Source: Avena insularis (Eukaryota; Streptophyta; Magnoliopsida; Poales; Poaceae). Taken from it: a stretch of DNA of 64,000 nt. The notes below the pieces were generated by a model. The model was not told the origin of the DNA. It did no database searches and saw only the letters and a list, made by a program, of their open reading frames with translations. Position numbers and translations under genes: made by a program. The stretch spans positions 353,914,010 through 353,978,009 of the forward strand of contig CM042694.1 in assembly GCA_023614405.1 (NCBI GenBank), given 5' to 3'. Below, piece after piece: positions 19,896 through 31,234 of the stretch (its first letter is position 1; the number at the start of each line of letters is the position of its first letter).

Positions 19896-21667
19896 TGTTG
19901 GAAATATGCCCTAGAGACAAATAGTAGTAAGGACTATTATCATATTTCATATAGTTTATGATTAAGTTTTATATCATGCTATAACTGTATTGAGTGGAAA
20001 CATCAATACACGTGTGATATACAAACAACCAGGGGTTCCCAGTGAAACTCTAGTCACTGGTTCATTGGTCAACAGATGATCATGTTTCCTGATCATGTGG
20101 CATTTATGCCAGTTGGAAATAAGGTCATCTCATTCGGAGAATGAGATGATGAACCAATACCCAACCTAAACATCATGACCCAATCATATCACGAAGTTCA
20201 AGTTACGATGATTAGAAATGGATCCTCGTAGACTATTCCTTAGACTGTGAGGCTATATCAATCACTGTCTCCCGAGAGTGCTTAGATAGCATCAAACGCC
20301 ATCAGGTGTGTTCAGGTATTCGGAGGAAACCGTAGAGGCAATATATGCCAAGAGCGGGATTTGTCCGTGCATGTGACAGAAAGATACTCTAGGGCCCACT
20401 TAGATAAGTTATATCCAATAGCCGCGTAGCATGTGATTAGATCACAGGTATATCACTTGTCGAAACGAGTTAAGTAGCATTGTTCAGTAATGAGATTGAA
20501 CACGACATGGTGATGTCATTGATCGAATCTCGGGCAATGCAAGTATCGAATGACAAAGGGAATAAGACACGACTGTCCCGGTTCAAACGACGAAAGATCT
20601 TCATGGAACGCACAGGGGTCACATGGCCATCGAGGTCCCTCTGTTGATCATTGGTGGGGGAGTGTCCAGACCATGTCTGGAGTGTTCCCGAACCGTAGGG
20701 TATCACGCTTAAGGGCTTGATGATGCTTAGAGAGTGTTTACAGGATCGGTAGAATCGCCGAAGAAAAGAAGGGAGAAAACCGGAAGGGTTTCGGTAAGTC
20801 CGGAGAATGTCTAGAGTGGAGGTGGAAGGTGTTCCATGGCCACGGAGATTGAATAATATGTGAATGAATGTTAAATGTTGATTTAATCATTTATTCATAA
20901 TTATTTAATAAAGAGAAAATCAATTAAAAGGTCAAAAGGCTTAATGGGCCAATTCCGGAGGGAGAGGGGCCATTAGGGAAAAGGAGAAAGGGGAGAAGGG
21001 GCAAAGGGGAGGCCGGCTGGGCCTAGCCCCCCTCCCCACCACGCGGGGCCCACTAGGTGGTCGGCGGCCACCTCCTCTCCCCTCCTCTCCTTTAGTCCCA
21101 CCCCTGGACTTGAGGGGAGGTAGTACCTCCCCACCCCCTATATAAAGTGGGGTATTTGGCCTAGAAAAATACACCCAATAATCAATAAAGGTCTCCCCAC
21201 TTTTGGGAGGACCTCTAATTGATATTTTCTCTCTCCCCCTCTCTCTCTCTCATGACCATGGTCCTAAGTCTGGACTGCGCGAGCGAGAGACATCTTCACC
21301 GCGGAGCGCCGTCGCGCTGCGGGATTCGGATCCGGGAGCTCTACTTTCGCAACTGCTGCTGGATCGGGGAAGCGGGAGTCATCGTCAGGCACCGGACGTG
21401 TGTAACTCCCACGAGGTGTCGCACTTGAGGCACTCAAGTCGTTGGAGCCAGAAGGAGCGCAAGGTCTTCATTACGATCTTCAGGTCGGCTTCGGCTCGTC
21501 TACATCAACCACGCTCTCCTGAGCGTTGACAACGCTTTTCGGTCTTCGAGGGTAAGTTCGCGAAAAGCCCCTCCCGTTATTGTATTACTAATAGATAGGT
21601 CCTGGCAGCTTCAGGGGTTCAGGGGCGTAGAGTAAAATTTATTGTTTTTATACGCGGAACCCATACA
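19896..21667 (+). repeat. 3' LTR of Cop1
   Basis: 1,772 bp, collinear with 13540-15312. TATA box at 21139-21147 kept. A segment of about 20 bp present in the 5' LTR near 13950 is missing near 20306, offset by insertions elsewhere. Confidence 0.95.
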
Positions 21668-22263
21668 ATATCCTCATATTTGTTCACATTAACCTTAATC
21701 ACGTAAAGATGCTTATGATAGGGGTAATGAGAGCTGAAAACTAATAAGTACCATAATTTTTGGAAGCTCTTTATGAGACTTGAATCCCTGCTTCCTTCTC
21801 TGAAGGGCCTTTCTTTTACTTTTATGTTGAGTCTCCATCTTATATCTTTATGTACCTATTGAGAGAGCATAGTGGTCATTGTTAATTTAATGTGCATTGT
21901 CCCAAAAATTATTGATTAATTCATAACTTTGATATTGCTTGTTCCTAAACTATTTGTATCTAGTCACCCTTATGAACTTTGAAGGTGTCCTATGCATTTA
22001 TTTGCTATACCAAGAGGGACAAGATGAATACCATTCTCTTTATGTTTTCTATATGTGAAACAAACAAACGTCTTTCAAAGCATTGTTATTCATGAATCCT
22101 TTGTTTGTACATTTTCATGTTGCTATGTCTTATTGTTAGAACTATATCTTTCATGTCTATGTTAGAGTACTATGATCCCAGCTATCAATGTTTTACAAAT
22201 ACCTTGATCAAGATTGTGATGGTGCATGTCACCTCAAAAATTATTCTTTTTTATCACTTACCT
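21668..22263 (+). mobile_element. Ath-A fragment 2
   Basis: Continues fragment 1 after the Cop1 insertion and matches Ath-B at about 59200-59790 (GCTTATGATAGGGG, TTTTTGGAAGCTCTTTATGAGA, TGGTGCATGTCACCTCAAAA). It ends in TACCT, the TSD of Gyp2, and resumes at 47048. Confidence 0.9.
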
Positions 22264-23031
22264 TGATAGGGTAAAGGTGCATGATCTTTCGATGAGACGA
22301 TATTTGTCGATTATGGTGGAGGTCGACATTGACGATCCGACTAAAAACGTGCGAGGCGTTGTGCCTTAGCAATCGATACACCAACTTCCGAGGCTATTGA
22401 TCACGCCGGAGCTAGATCAACCTGATCACGAGGATCAATCCCTGCAAGCAATCGAAGAACCATCAAGAATTATAGATGCAATCAAGATGTTGTGAATATA
22501 GATGAAAGCTTTATTGAAGAGGTGGGATTCTGTCTGTGCGTAGTACAAAAGGTCGGTTTGACACTTGTGCCTATGGCGAAGAGTAGCTCATGGCTAAGTC
22601 TTTTACTAAACAAAATCCGAGTCTAAACGATGACCTAATGGGAGTATATATGGAGGAACAGAAGGGAATTTCGGCCAGCCTTGGGGAGGAGGTCGAAATC
22701 CATCTCCAGGCCAGTTTCCTTCCCTATATGGACTCTAAAAGTTCAGCCCCTTTATTTGGACAAAAATTACATGGGCCTGGCCCATATTTAAAGGTGACGC
22801 AACACCATCTAATCACATGGATGAAAATTTGAAATGTGTAGCTCTCTAGTTCGTCCATGTCTTCATCTTTTCATTATGGTGGCTTCAAAGTTCTGAAATC
22901 TTCACTTGCAGCATCATCCTGGATCCTCACACGATTGATGCCATCATCTCCATGCATGATCATGCTCCAATTCTTGTCCCTCTCATCCATGCTAGGCCCA
23001 TCATTCCTAAGTAACATACACACATCTGATT
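22264..23031 (-). repeat. Gyp2 3' LTR, left part
   Basis: 768 bp, opening TGATAGGGTAAAGG on the plus strand and interrupted by Gyp1 at 23032. Collinear with 46110-46877. The interruption falls in the LTR-encoded polyprotein tail. Confidence 0.93.
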
Positions 23032-24017
23032 TGTTGAGGGCAAACCTCTAGGATGGCCCGATCTTTCACGAATCACACTCAAATCGAGGGTGGAGTGCGG
23101 GGAAAGGAGGGAAGGATGAACACGACACACACACGCACAAAGAACGCGATGAAAACATAAGCAAAACCACGATAAACACCAATAGCTCATGCCGGCGGTG
23201 ACCGGTCCGGCGCAATCCCTAGGATCGGCGTCGGGCGGAGGACTCTCTCTCGAACCGGCACGGCGAGATGGGAGACTCGGTGAGATCTTGACGTCTTGGC
23301 AAAGGGACACTGATGCCAAGGCCTTGTACAACACGGAGGCACGATGCAAACTCCAATGAGGTTTGGTGATATTGGTGCTCCTTGGTCAAGGAGCATGAGG
23401 CAAGAACTAGATAGATCCACAAAGGGGTTTCCACTAATTCCAATATCATGCCTAGGGTTTACAATGGAGGTGGGGGACTATATATAGGCCAACCACAAGT
23501 TCAGGGGTAATTCGGGCATTAAAGTAGAGTTCTGGGCGAAGTAGAGGGGTACATGGGCCACAGGTCCCAACTAGGCTCGCAGGCCCATCTTCAGGCCGGA
23601 CACTCTAGTCGAGTTCGGCCGGACACTCCGGGGTGGCCGGACACTCTGGGTAGTGTCCGGGTAGTGTCTGAACTGGCCTTCTGAATGTCCATGCCAGGTT
23701 GGGGCTAGGGCAGGCCGGACACTCCGGCCGAGTCGCGTCGGACACTCCGGCTAGTTCCTGGCGGACACTCCAGTTCAGTCAGCTTTAGCTCAGATGCAGC
23801 TCCAGGGCTTGTGGGTCGATGCAGTGGGGGTTCATACCTAATGATGCACAAAGTAGTGGTATGAAGTAGCAAGCCATCCAGGTGTATGTCAAAGTCACAT
23901 GATGAGAGGAGCGAATTCACCTTATCTTGAAGGAGCTTGGCTCGTGCACGGGTCATCAGTCCACTTGGGGGACTCGGTGGTGTAGATGTAGGAGCGTCCG
24001 TAGGACGGGCCGCATCA
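23032..24017 (-). repeat. 3' LTR of Gyp1
   Basis: 986 bp. On the minus strand it opens TGATGCGGCCCGTCC at 24017 and ends at 23032 (plus strand TGTTGAGGGC). It holds an open frame with MTRARAKLLQDKVNSLL at about 23906-23956, and the CCGGA...TCCGG motif cluster at 23595-23775. Confidence 0.93.
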
Positions 24018-24824
24018 TCTCCCCCCCTTGGGAAAGAGTCGTCCTCGACTCTTCATGGTTGTCATCTTGAACATCTCCATGGTAGGGTGAGAGATCCTTG
24101 ACATTGAATGTATTGCTTGCAAGGTACTTAGAGGTCGGTATGTCGATGATGTAGGCATTGTCGTTGATTCTTTTGAGACCTTGAAGGTACCATCTCCTCT
24201 TGGCTTGAGCTTGGAGTCACGTTCCTTGGGGAAGCGGTCTTTGCTTAGGTGTATCCACACGAGATCACCTTCTTCAAATATCATCTCGTTCTTGTCCTTG
24301 TTTAACCTTGAAGCTTGGCGAAGGACTTGTTGTTCGATAGTAGCTCTTGTTTCTTCATGAAGCGTCTTCATAGCTTGTGCGTGCTTCTCGACGTCCATGT
24401 TCATGCGCTCGTGGAGAGGTAGTGGTAGGATGTCGAGCGCGGTGAGGGGCTCGACACCATAGACGATCATGAATGGACTCATCTTGGTTGTTGAGTGCTT
24501 GGCACGGTTGTAGGCGAACTCGGCGTGAGGAATGCATTCCTCCCAATCCTTCAAGTCTTTCTTGATCAGCATATGTAGAAGAGTTCCGAGGCTTCGGTTG
24601 ACAACTTCGGTTTGACCATCAGTTTGAGGATGCAACGCGGATGAAAAGAAGAGCTTGACGCCTAGCTTGGCCATGAGTGTCTTCCATAAGTAGATCATGA
24701 ATTTGACGTCGCGGTCGGAGACGATTGTTCTTGGCACACCGTGAAGACGGATGATTTCCCTGAAAAACAGATTTGCAACATGTGAAGCATCATCGGTCTT
24801 ATGGCACGGTATGAAGTGTGCCAT
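24015..24824 (-). pseudogene. Gyp1 integrase core and C-terminal region
   Basis: An open frame of 269 codons. It starts after the first catalytic Asp (in [12 protein letters not shown], just upstream, in frame with the ATG at 24824). It holds the second Asp in IVSDRDVKF and the Glu in [16 protein letters not shown], giving the D,D(35)E core. [18 protein letters not shown] follows, then an SH3-like end ([24 protein letters not shown]). After that the frame diverges from the expected sequence (S-T-T-M-P-T), a sign of a frameshift near 24180, and it terminates at the LTR TGA. Integrase would insert the cDNA into host chromatin. No classical chromodomain is seen. Confidence 0.85.
24018..24029 (-). 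promoter_or_regulatory. polypurine tract of Gyp1
   Basis: AAGGGGGGGAGA on the minus strand, directly before the 3' LTR. In one frame it encodes K-G-G-R and the first LTR bases TGA act as stop. In the neighbouring frame it continues G-G-D-D-A-A into the LTR. Confidence 0.88.
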
Positions 24825-24994
24825 TTTGGAAAAGCATCCACAACAACAAATATAGAATCATGACAATGCTAAGATCTAGGCAATCCTAACACGAAATCCA
24901 TGCTAATGTCGGATCAAGGTGTATGAGGAATAGCCAATGGCATATAAAGACCATAGGGATTAGCTTGCGACTTAGCTTGGACACATGTCGTGCA
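24825..24994 (-). pseudogene. Gyp1 integrase N-terminal link with stops
   Basis: This joins the zinc-binding region to the core. It encodes C-T-T-C-V-Q-A-K-S-Q (second half of the HHCC finger), then SDISMDFVLGLP and VVVDAF. In-frame stops occur at about 24992 and at two further points. Sequence style and spacing fit integrase, so the breaks are mutations rather than a domain boundary. Confidence 0.7.
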
Positions 24995-25981
24995 TCATTG
25001 AACGTAGCGCTCCATGTTGCGCTTCATCTTGGGCCAAAAGTAGTGAGTGGAGAGCATGTCCAATGTCTTGTTACGGCCAAAGTGACCCATGAGGCCTCCA
25101 CCATGAGATTCTTGTAGAAGCAAAAGTTGGAGCGACGATTTCGGAATGCAAAGCTTGTTTTGTTTAAAAAGAAAGCCCTTATGCAAATAGAAATCATCAA
25201 ATCCTTTGTCAATGGAGCACTTTGTGAAAATTGGTTCAAAGAACGGGTCAGAAGCATACCAAGATTTTATTTCCTCAAGACCCAACACGTTGATTTCAAG
25301 TCTCGTAATAAGGCTTGTGTGCTTGCAAGACAAAGCGTCCGCAACTACTTTATCTTTGCCCTTCTTATACTTGACTATGTACGGGAAAGACTCCATGAAC
25401 TCAACCCACTTAGCGTGTCTCTTACTCAAGTTGGCTTGGCCTTTGAGATATTTCAACGACTCATGGTCGGAATGTATGATAAATTCTTTAGGCCATAGGT
25501 AGTGTTGCCACACTTGAAGGACACGAACTAAGGCAAAAAGCTCTTTGTCATAAATTGGATAATTAAGGCGAGCACCATCGAGTTTCTCGCTATGGTAGGC
25601 TATAGGACGTCCGTTTTGCATAAGGACTCCTCCAATGCCAATACCAGTAGCATCACACTCTTCCTCAAAAGTTTTTGTGAAATCCGGTAACGCAAGGATA
25701 GGTGCTTCGGTGAGCCTCTTTTTAAGTTCATCAAAAGCTTTTTGTTGTGCTTTTCCCCACACGAAGGTGACATTCTTTTTCGTCAACTCGTTGAGAGGAC
25801 AAGAGATGGTTGAAAAGTCTTCCACAAAGCGACGATAGAAACCGACCAACCCATGAAAACTTCGGAGTTCACTCACATTTGTTGGGATGGGCCAATATCA
25901 TATGTCCTTTACCTTGGAAACATCAACTTCAATTCCCTTCGAAGAAACGACAAATCCAAGAAAAATCAACTTGTCTTTAGC
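24995..25981 (-). pseudogene. Gyp1 reverse transcriptase end, RNase H and integrase zinc finger
   Basis: After LARD1 the polymerase frame resumes as A-K-D-K-L-I-F-L-G-F and has one stop near 25890. It continues with [17 protein letters not shown] and [15 protein letters not shown], then the RNase H part ([49 protein letters not shown]) and the integrase HHCC start ([36 protein letters not shown]). One long frame covers 25876-24995. The domain order is the normal Ty3/gypsy order. Upstream context is the reverse transcriptase palm at 35675-36730. Confidence 0.88.
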
Positions 25982-25986
25982 AAAAG

Positions 25987-28900
25987 TGTAACACCCTCAA
26001 ATCGGCCCTATGCAAGTTTTAGCGCTTCCCGCCAAACCCGCATAGAAACGATTCAAGGACGCCCACCAGGCACTTTCGTGCGGGTGGAAAACGAAGTAAT
26101 AACATTACACAACAGTCCTCGATGGGACCCACAGAACAGATATATATACAACAACGACTCAATGAGTCAAGAATACAGATATAATATACAAAGATCCAAA
26201 TCACCTTGAAAACGATAGAGCGTCTGACTACGGACAAGATGCAAATGGGGCTAAGAGCCCAGAAGAATAACCAATGGCGTCCATAACCCTGCCCAGGCCA
26301 AGCCGGAAGGGTAACCCTGCTAACGACGTCGAAACCTGCTAAAACAAAAGGGGTGCCGACAGAGGGCAAAGGAAAAAGAGGAGCGTCAGTACTGAGGCCA
26401 GTACACAACGAGGCTAGAATTCGGCGGCTCTCGCCTACATAGGTATGGTGGGATGAAGTGGCAGCGCAGCGGCACTAAACAACCTATAGAGACTCGATAT
26501 AACTGGCGGTTATCAGAGAGGGATAAGAAAGACCTATTCGGATCCAACCTGAAGCTATCACCAAACAAACCCATCCTAGTATTTCCCCCTCGAGACCAAA
26601 CGAGGAAGTCGGACCGAGGAACTCACACAGTTGGCAGTTTTACTCATTCCGTTATAGTCGTAGCACTTACTAATCAGATATAGATAGCATGAGTCATCCT
26701 GAAGCATGAGTAGTGGGCAGTTTTAATCACCATTCCGTTGTAGTTGGAACATTTACTAGTCAGATATAATCGTCCTGAGGAATCCCAAAACCCAGCAGTT
26801 GTTGGCACTTTTATCACATTCCATTGGAGTTGCAATACTTACTAGGCAGGTATAGCATGTCACAAAACAACCCAGATCCACCAGTTGTTGGCATTTTAAT
26901 ATCCATTCCATTATAGTTGCATCTGATTACTAGTCACATATTAAGTCAAATTTATAGCACTACTTTAGTTATGCTTGTCTATGATCGCGATACTGTGCTC
27001 CAAGTCGTCCATAACCGCGGAAACAGCTTTCAGAAAGTTTTACCCTGCAGGGGTGCACAAATAGCAACACACACTCGATCAACCTCGGAAAAACCATCTC
27101 AAAACCCAACGAGGCATTCACGACAAAGCGATCACAGGATTCAGAAATATTTCAGGGGGCCACCCCACTAAGCTACCATAGCGAAGTTGGCCGGCTCCGG
27201 AACGGACCCAGGGTTTGTGTGGACGGCTGTAAACAACTGGGAACCCGAAAGTGTGACTGGGCTTGTCGATACAGCGAAAACGTGTCACGATCCTAAACAG
27301 TACAGGTGCTCCACGCACAATCGTAAATAAAGCAGTAAAGCATGGAATAAGTACAGGATAGTAATAAAGCCCCAAACTACTTTGTGGCCCCAAGAAATAG
27401 AAATGAATCAAGCTCTGGCTCAGGGGGTCCATAAGGCCTCCCGGATGTGGATAGTGAAAAAAATCAAGGAACGGGTATCAAGTACTCGGGGTCCTACGGG
27501 ACACAAGTGAGCGTGGAAGAACCAAATAACATATATTGCCCACCGATGCCTCTGCATTAGTTATATCTAGCATTTTATTAGTTGTATTTAAAGTCATGAT
27601 CAGCTCCACCATAAACATCTTCACCAACAAGCATCTCCAGCCATAACATCTGCCAGCCTTTCAACAACTGTGGTACTTGACAACACGAGATCGCACCTGA
27701 GCAAGCAACTACGACTCGCAAGGCCAACTATCTACCAGACACGGGTAATAGGAGGTGTCCAAGGCAATATGGAGGCTGCACGGGGTATAACTGGTGTACG
27801 GAAACTCAAGCATCGCGACACGGATAGCAATAGATCAACAAGAGGAAATAAAGACTATAAATGCAAAATAGGTAGAAGGAGGAGAGATGCTCGCCTAGGA
27901 AACACCGTCGAAGGTTCATATCCGGAGAACTTGTCGATACTCGCATCCACTCATCGGTCTTATCCGCGAAGAAGCGAACACTAGAAGACACACCGGATGC
28001 AATATTTAATACGATGGCAGAAGATCCGGCATGATTATGATATGATGCAGATGCGGTGCAATTTAATATGCGGCAGTATTAAGCGGAACCGGGGTCCCGA
28101 CATTTAATTAAATGGTTCAAATTATTTAAAACGCCCGCAATTTAAATGTTGTCTCGACAAGGCAAGAACATGCCTTCGGTTCACTATACAAATTTAAATG
28201 AATACAATATAAGACTAGAAACGCTCTCATATAGTCTCCATATTTATTTTTGGTGAATCATCAAAATACCCTCAAGCACCCACAAAATGTATGCCAACAT
28301 GCTAAATTAATATGCAACAAGTTTATGTCATATATTATAAAAATAGGGGTCTCGGAAAAAGGGGATCACATTAGGGTTCGGCGAACTTGGGCTCCGAGGG
28401 GTTCGGGGTTCGACAGGGTTCGACGGGGGAACGGTTCGACAGAAACGGTCTCGGACAACGGAAGGAGAGCTTGGCGTTCCGGGAAGGAGGACTTGGTGCT
28501 CCGAGATGAAGTGCTTGTCGTTCCGGTGGCGATCTTGACGGTCGTCGGATCCGAGAAGGAGATCTTGGTGTTCGGCGGCCTCAGGCATCGGGTCCGGGAA
28601 GAAGTACTTGTCACATCCGTGGTCTTCGGGTTCGGTCTTCGGATCCATATCGGCGCGCTCGGGGTCTTGGTCATCTGATGCGTGTAGCACCTCATGACGT
28701 TCAGGAAGGCGATCATGTTGTCCCGACCTTGTTCGATGTCGAACTTGCTCTGGTGGTCGTCGTACTAGTCCGATGAAGATCTTGTCGTGGCTAGCCTTGG
28801 AGGAAGAGGGCTGTACGCGGAACTCGTAATAACACAAACACACGCACGTCCACATATGTGCACCGATGAACAACAGAATCCTGCGAACAACACATAAATA

Positions 28901-30441
28901 CGAACCCCGCAGGGACATGGCGGTGACGTCAGCAGGGTGGACGCCTACTGCGGGAGACGCTGCTTGGCCGGGAGGAGATGCGAACACGGTGGGTCTTGGC
29001 GGCGAAGACGACCATCGCAGGCGGCGGAGGCCGGCTTCCTGGGGCGCCACGGCAAGGGAGCAGCAACGCTAAGTCGGAGGGCCGGAGCTGTGCTGCCGGA
29101 GGGCCAAGCGGCGGCGCTCACACGGCAAGGAGTGGAGCGGGGCGCGGGGACGCCGGGGGCGACGCCTCGCAGAGAGGAAGCCGGCGGCAAGGCTGTCGGG
29201 CTCGAGGCGGCATGGGTCGTTCTCGCGAGGAAGGGAGAGGCATGGGCGTGGCCGAGGTCGTCGGCGACCGGGGAGAGGAGGACGGAGGGAGGCGGGGAAG
29301 AACTCCGGCTGGCAGCGAAGCTTCGGTGGCGGCTCTGGAGACGTTGCAGGGAGGCTTGGGCGGGCTCGGCGACGCCAGACGGTGGCGAAGACCAAGGCGG
29401 GGATCCGCGTGATCTGTAGAGGAAAGAGGCGGGAGGAGGTCGGAGTGCTCATGGTTCTTTGGCGTCCCGCCGACGGAGGCGGTGGTTGGGGCGAAGGCCA
29501 AGGAGATGAGGGCGCTATGAAGGAAGGAGCTTAGGCGGGCGGGGATGCGGGAGACCGAGCGGTGGCGGCGGCTTGCCGGCGCGGGGGCTGAGGAAGGTGG
29601 CCGGCGAAGGGGGGTGGCGGCTGGTGCAGGCGCAGGAGGCGGCCGGTCGAGGTGGATTGCCAAGTGTCTGGACGGAGAGGAGGTCGGCCGGCGGTTGGTG
29701 GCGTCCTGCGGGAGGAAGGAGAGTGCGGGGGGGAAGGGATTGCGTGGTGGGTGGTGGGCCAAGTGGGCGTGAGGCACGAGGGGAGCGGGTCAGGGGTGGC
29801 TGTCGGTGGGGTGGGGCCCGGTGAGTTGTCCGCTTCTGGCAGCGATCACCGAGGGAAAAGGTGGCGTCTTGTGCTGGGCGGAGGTGCCAAGCAGCACGCG
29901 TGTCTTGGCGTGGGTGTGTGTGTGGCTGGTTCGGGGATGGATACGGAAAACTGGGAGGAGGGAGTTGGTGGATGGGGATTGGATAGGGGGATGAGGTGGC
30001 GCACCGCGAGTGGTGGGAGTGAGGTGGCCGGCGGAGAGAGAGAGAGAGGCTGGCAGGATGGTAGGGATTAGGTGGGGTAGGGATTAGACTAGGGTTTTGT
30101 TAGGCTAGGATTAATTTTGGAGGTGGTCGGCTGGGCTTCGGGCCTGGCGGGCTGCCTCCTAAAAATAATTAAATATTTTATTTATTAAAAACGAGGCTTT
30201 TGCAAACCGTTGATAGACAAAACAAAATATTCCGGACAAGTCCAGTGTTTTTGATTTGAATTATAGACAGGGTATCTAGAAAACAATAATAGACTTTTCG
30301 AAAATTGTTTAAGACAAAACCATGCATGATGATGACGATGCTCAGATGCAATGTGGCATGATGACATGATCATGCGGTCATGATGATGCAATGCACAAAA
30401 ACAACGCGATTTTCTAGTAGTGGTTTTTGCGGGGCGCCACA
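25987..30441 (-). repeat. 3' LTR of LARD1
   Basis: 4,455 bp, from TGTAACACCC (plus strand) to GGCGCCACA. A GC-rich segment at 28900-30060 includes a (GA)n run near 30037. It is collinear with 31235-35671. Stretches near 26375-26470 and 27175-27230 differ by many small indels from the other copy. Confidence 0.95.
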
Positions 30442-31234
30442 ATTCGACACCACTAACAAGGGATCTCGCCCTCGAGATCCGCCTCGTGGTACCGAAAGAG
30501 CTGGATGACCGGATCTTCTTGCTTCGTGTAGATCCTCGCGACACCACTAACAAGAGGTCATTGTCCATGATCGCCGAGAGAACACTCCGGGGACAAAGGG
30601 CGAAGGTAGAGGTATCCATAACCAGAGCCACCTCTAACTTTCATGGACGGAGTAAAATTGCTGGATCCACCGATTCGATATACAAAAGCAAATGATAAGA
30701 GTAGTCGGATGGTGATCATTCCATCGCGCACCCAAACCATTACTCTGCACACGAATAGGAGAATTATGCAACCAACTCTCGGAATTAGACTGAAGATCTC
30801 GACAAACGAGATTCGGAACAAAGGGGTGATGCATGCTCTACATCAGATCTAGCATAGATGATGTCGTCGCGTGGAATACCACCGGAATGCACAAGAAGGA
30901 ACAAAGAATGGTACCACAGATAAAGGATCACTCAGATAGCATGAAGACCGGATGTAGAAACACCGTTACCCAAAGGAGGAGGCGAAACCCTGAAGGTGCG
31001 ACGGAAACCCAACCACGAGAAATCCTGGACTCGAAGAAAAGATAAGAGAGGAGATTCAAAACACGCAGAGGTGAGAGGAGAATAGCAGAGGGGTAAGGAG
31101 TAAAAACAAACCTAATCAGATCTATCCAACCGATTTTGCAAAAATAGTTTTGACACTCTACTTCGGCCGTTAGCTAGGTTATCCTACAGGCTAGACTTGT
31201 GGGGTATCGCAACTGCTGAGCTCTGATACCACTC
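30442..31234 (-). other. interior of LARD1
   Basis: 793 bp without gag or pol. ACACCACTAACAAG occurs twice (30447 and 30541), about 93 bp apart. Next to the 3' LTR, where a polypurine tract is expected on the minus strand, the sequence is pyrimidine/purine mixed (CTTGTTAGTGGTGTCGAAT). The true tract is therefore missing, non-standard or deleted. Confidence 0.75.
31216..31232 (-). promoter_or_regulatory. primer-binding site of LARD1
   Basis: GTGGTATCAGAGCTCAG on the minus strand, two bases after the 5' LTR end at 31235. TGGTATCAGAGC pairs with initiator tRNA-Met. Confidence 0.88.

Larger units (their letters stand above)
13540..21667 (+). mobile_element. Cop1: non-autonomous BARE/Angela-like Copia element
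   Basis: A complete 8,128-bp element with ATATC on both sides (13535-13539, 21668-21672). LTRs are 1,773 and 1,772 bp and open TGTTGGAAATATGCCC, the hallmark of the BARE/Angela group as I recall it. The primer site fits initiator tRNA-Met and the polypurine tract is GCAAGTGGGAGAC. The 4.6-kb interior has a gag frame but no protease, integrase or reverse transcriptase. Between 17117 and 19895 there is no plus-strand open frame of more than about 60 codons. It is inserted in Ath-A, and the Athila sequence is continuous across the site. Confidence 0.95.

Noticed and set aside
28328..30071. Long overlapping frames on both strands in the GC-rich part of the LARD1 3' LTR (up to 240 codons)
   Set aside because: They have no domain, are Pro/Arg/Gly-rich by base composition, and are not kept in the sister LTR (34014-35301) with the same frames and ends.
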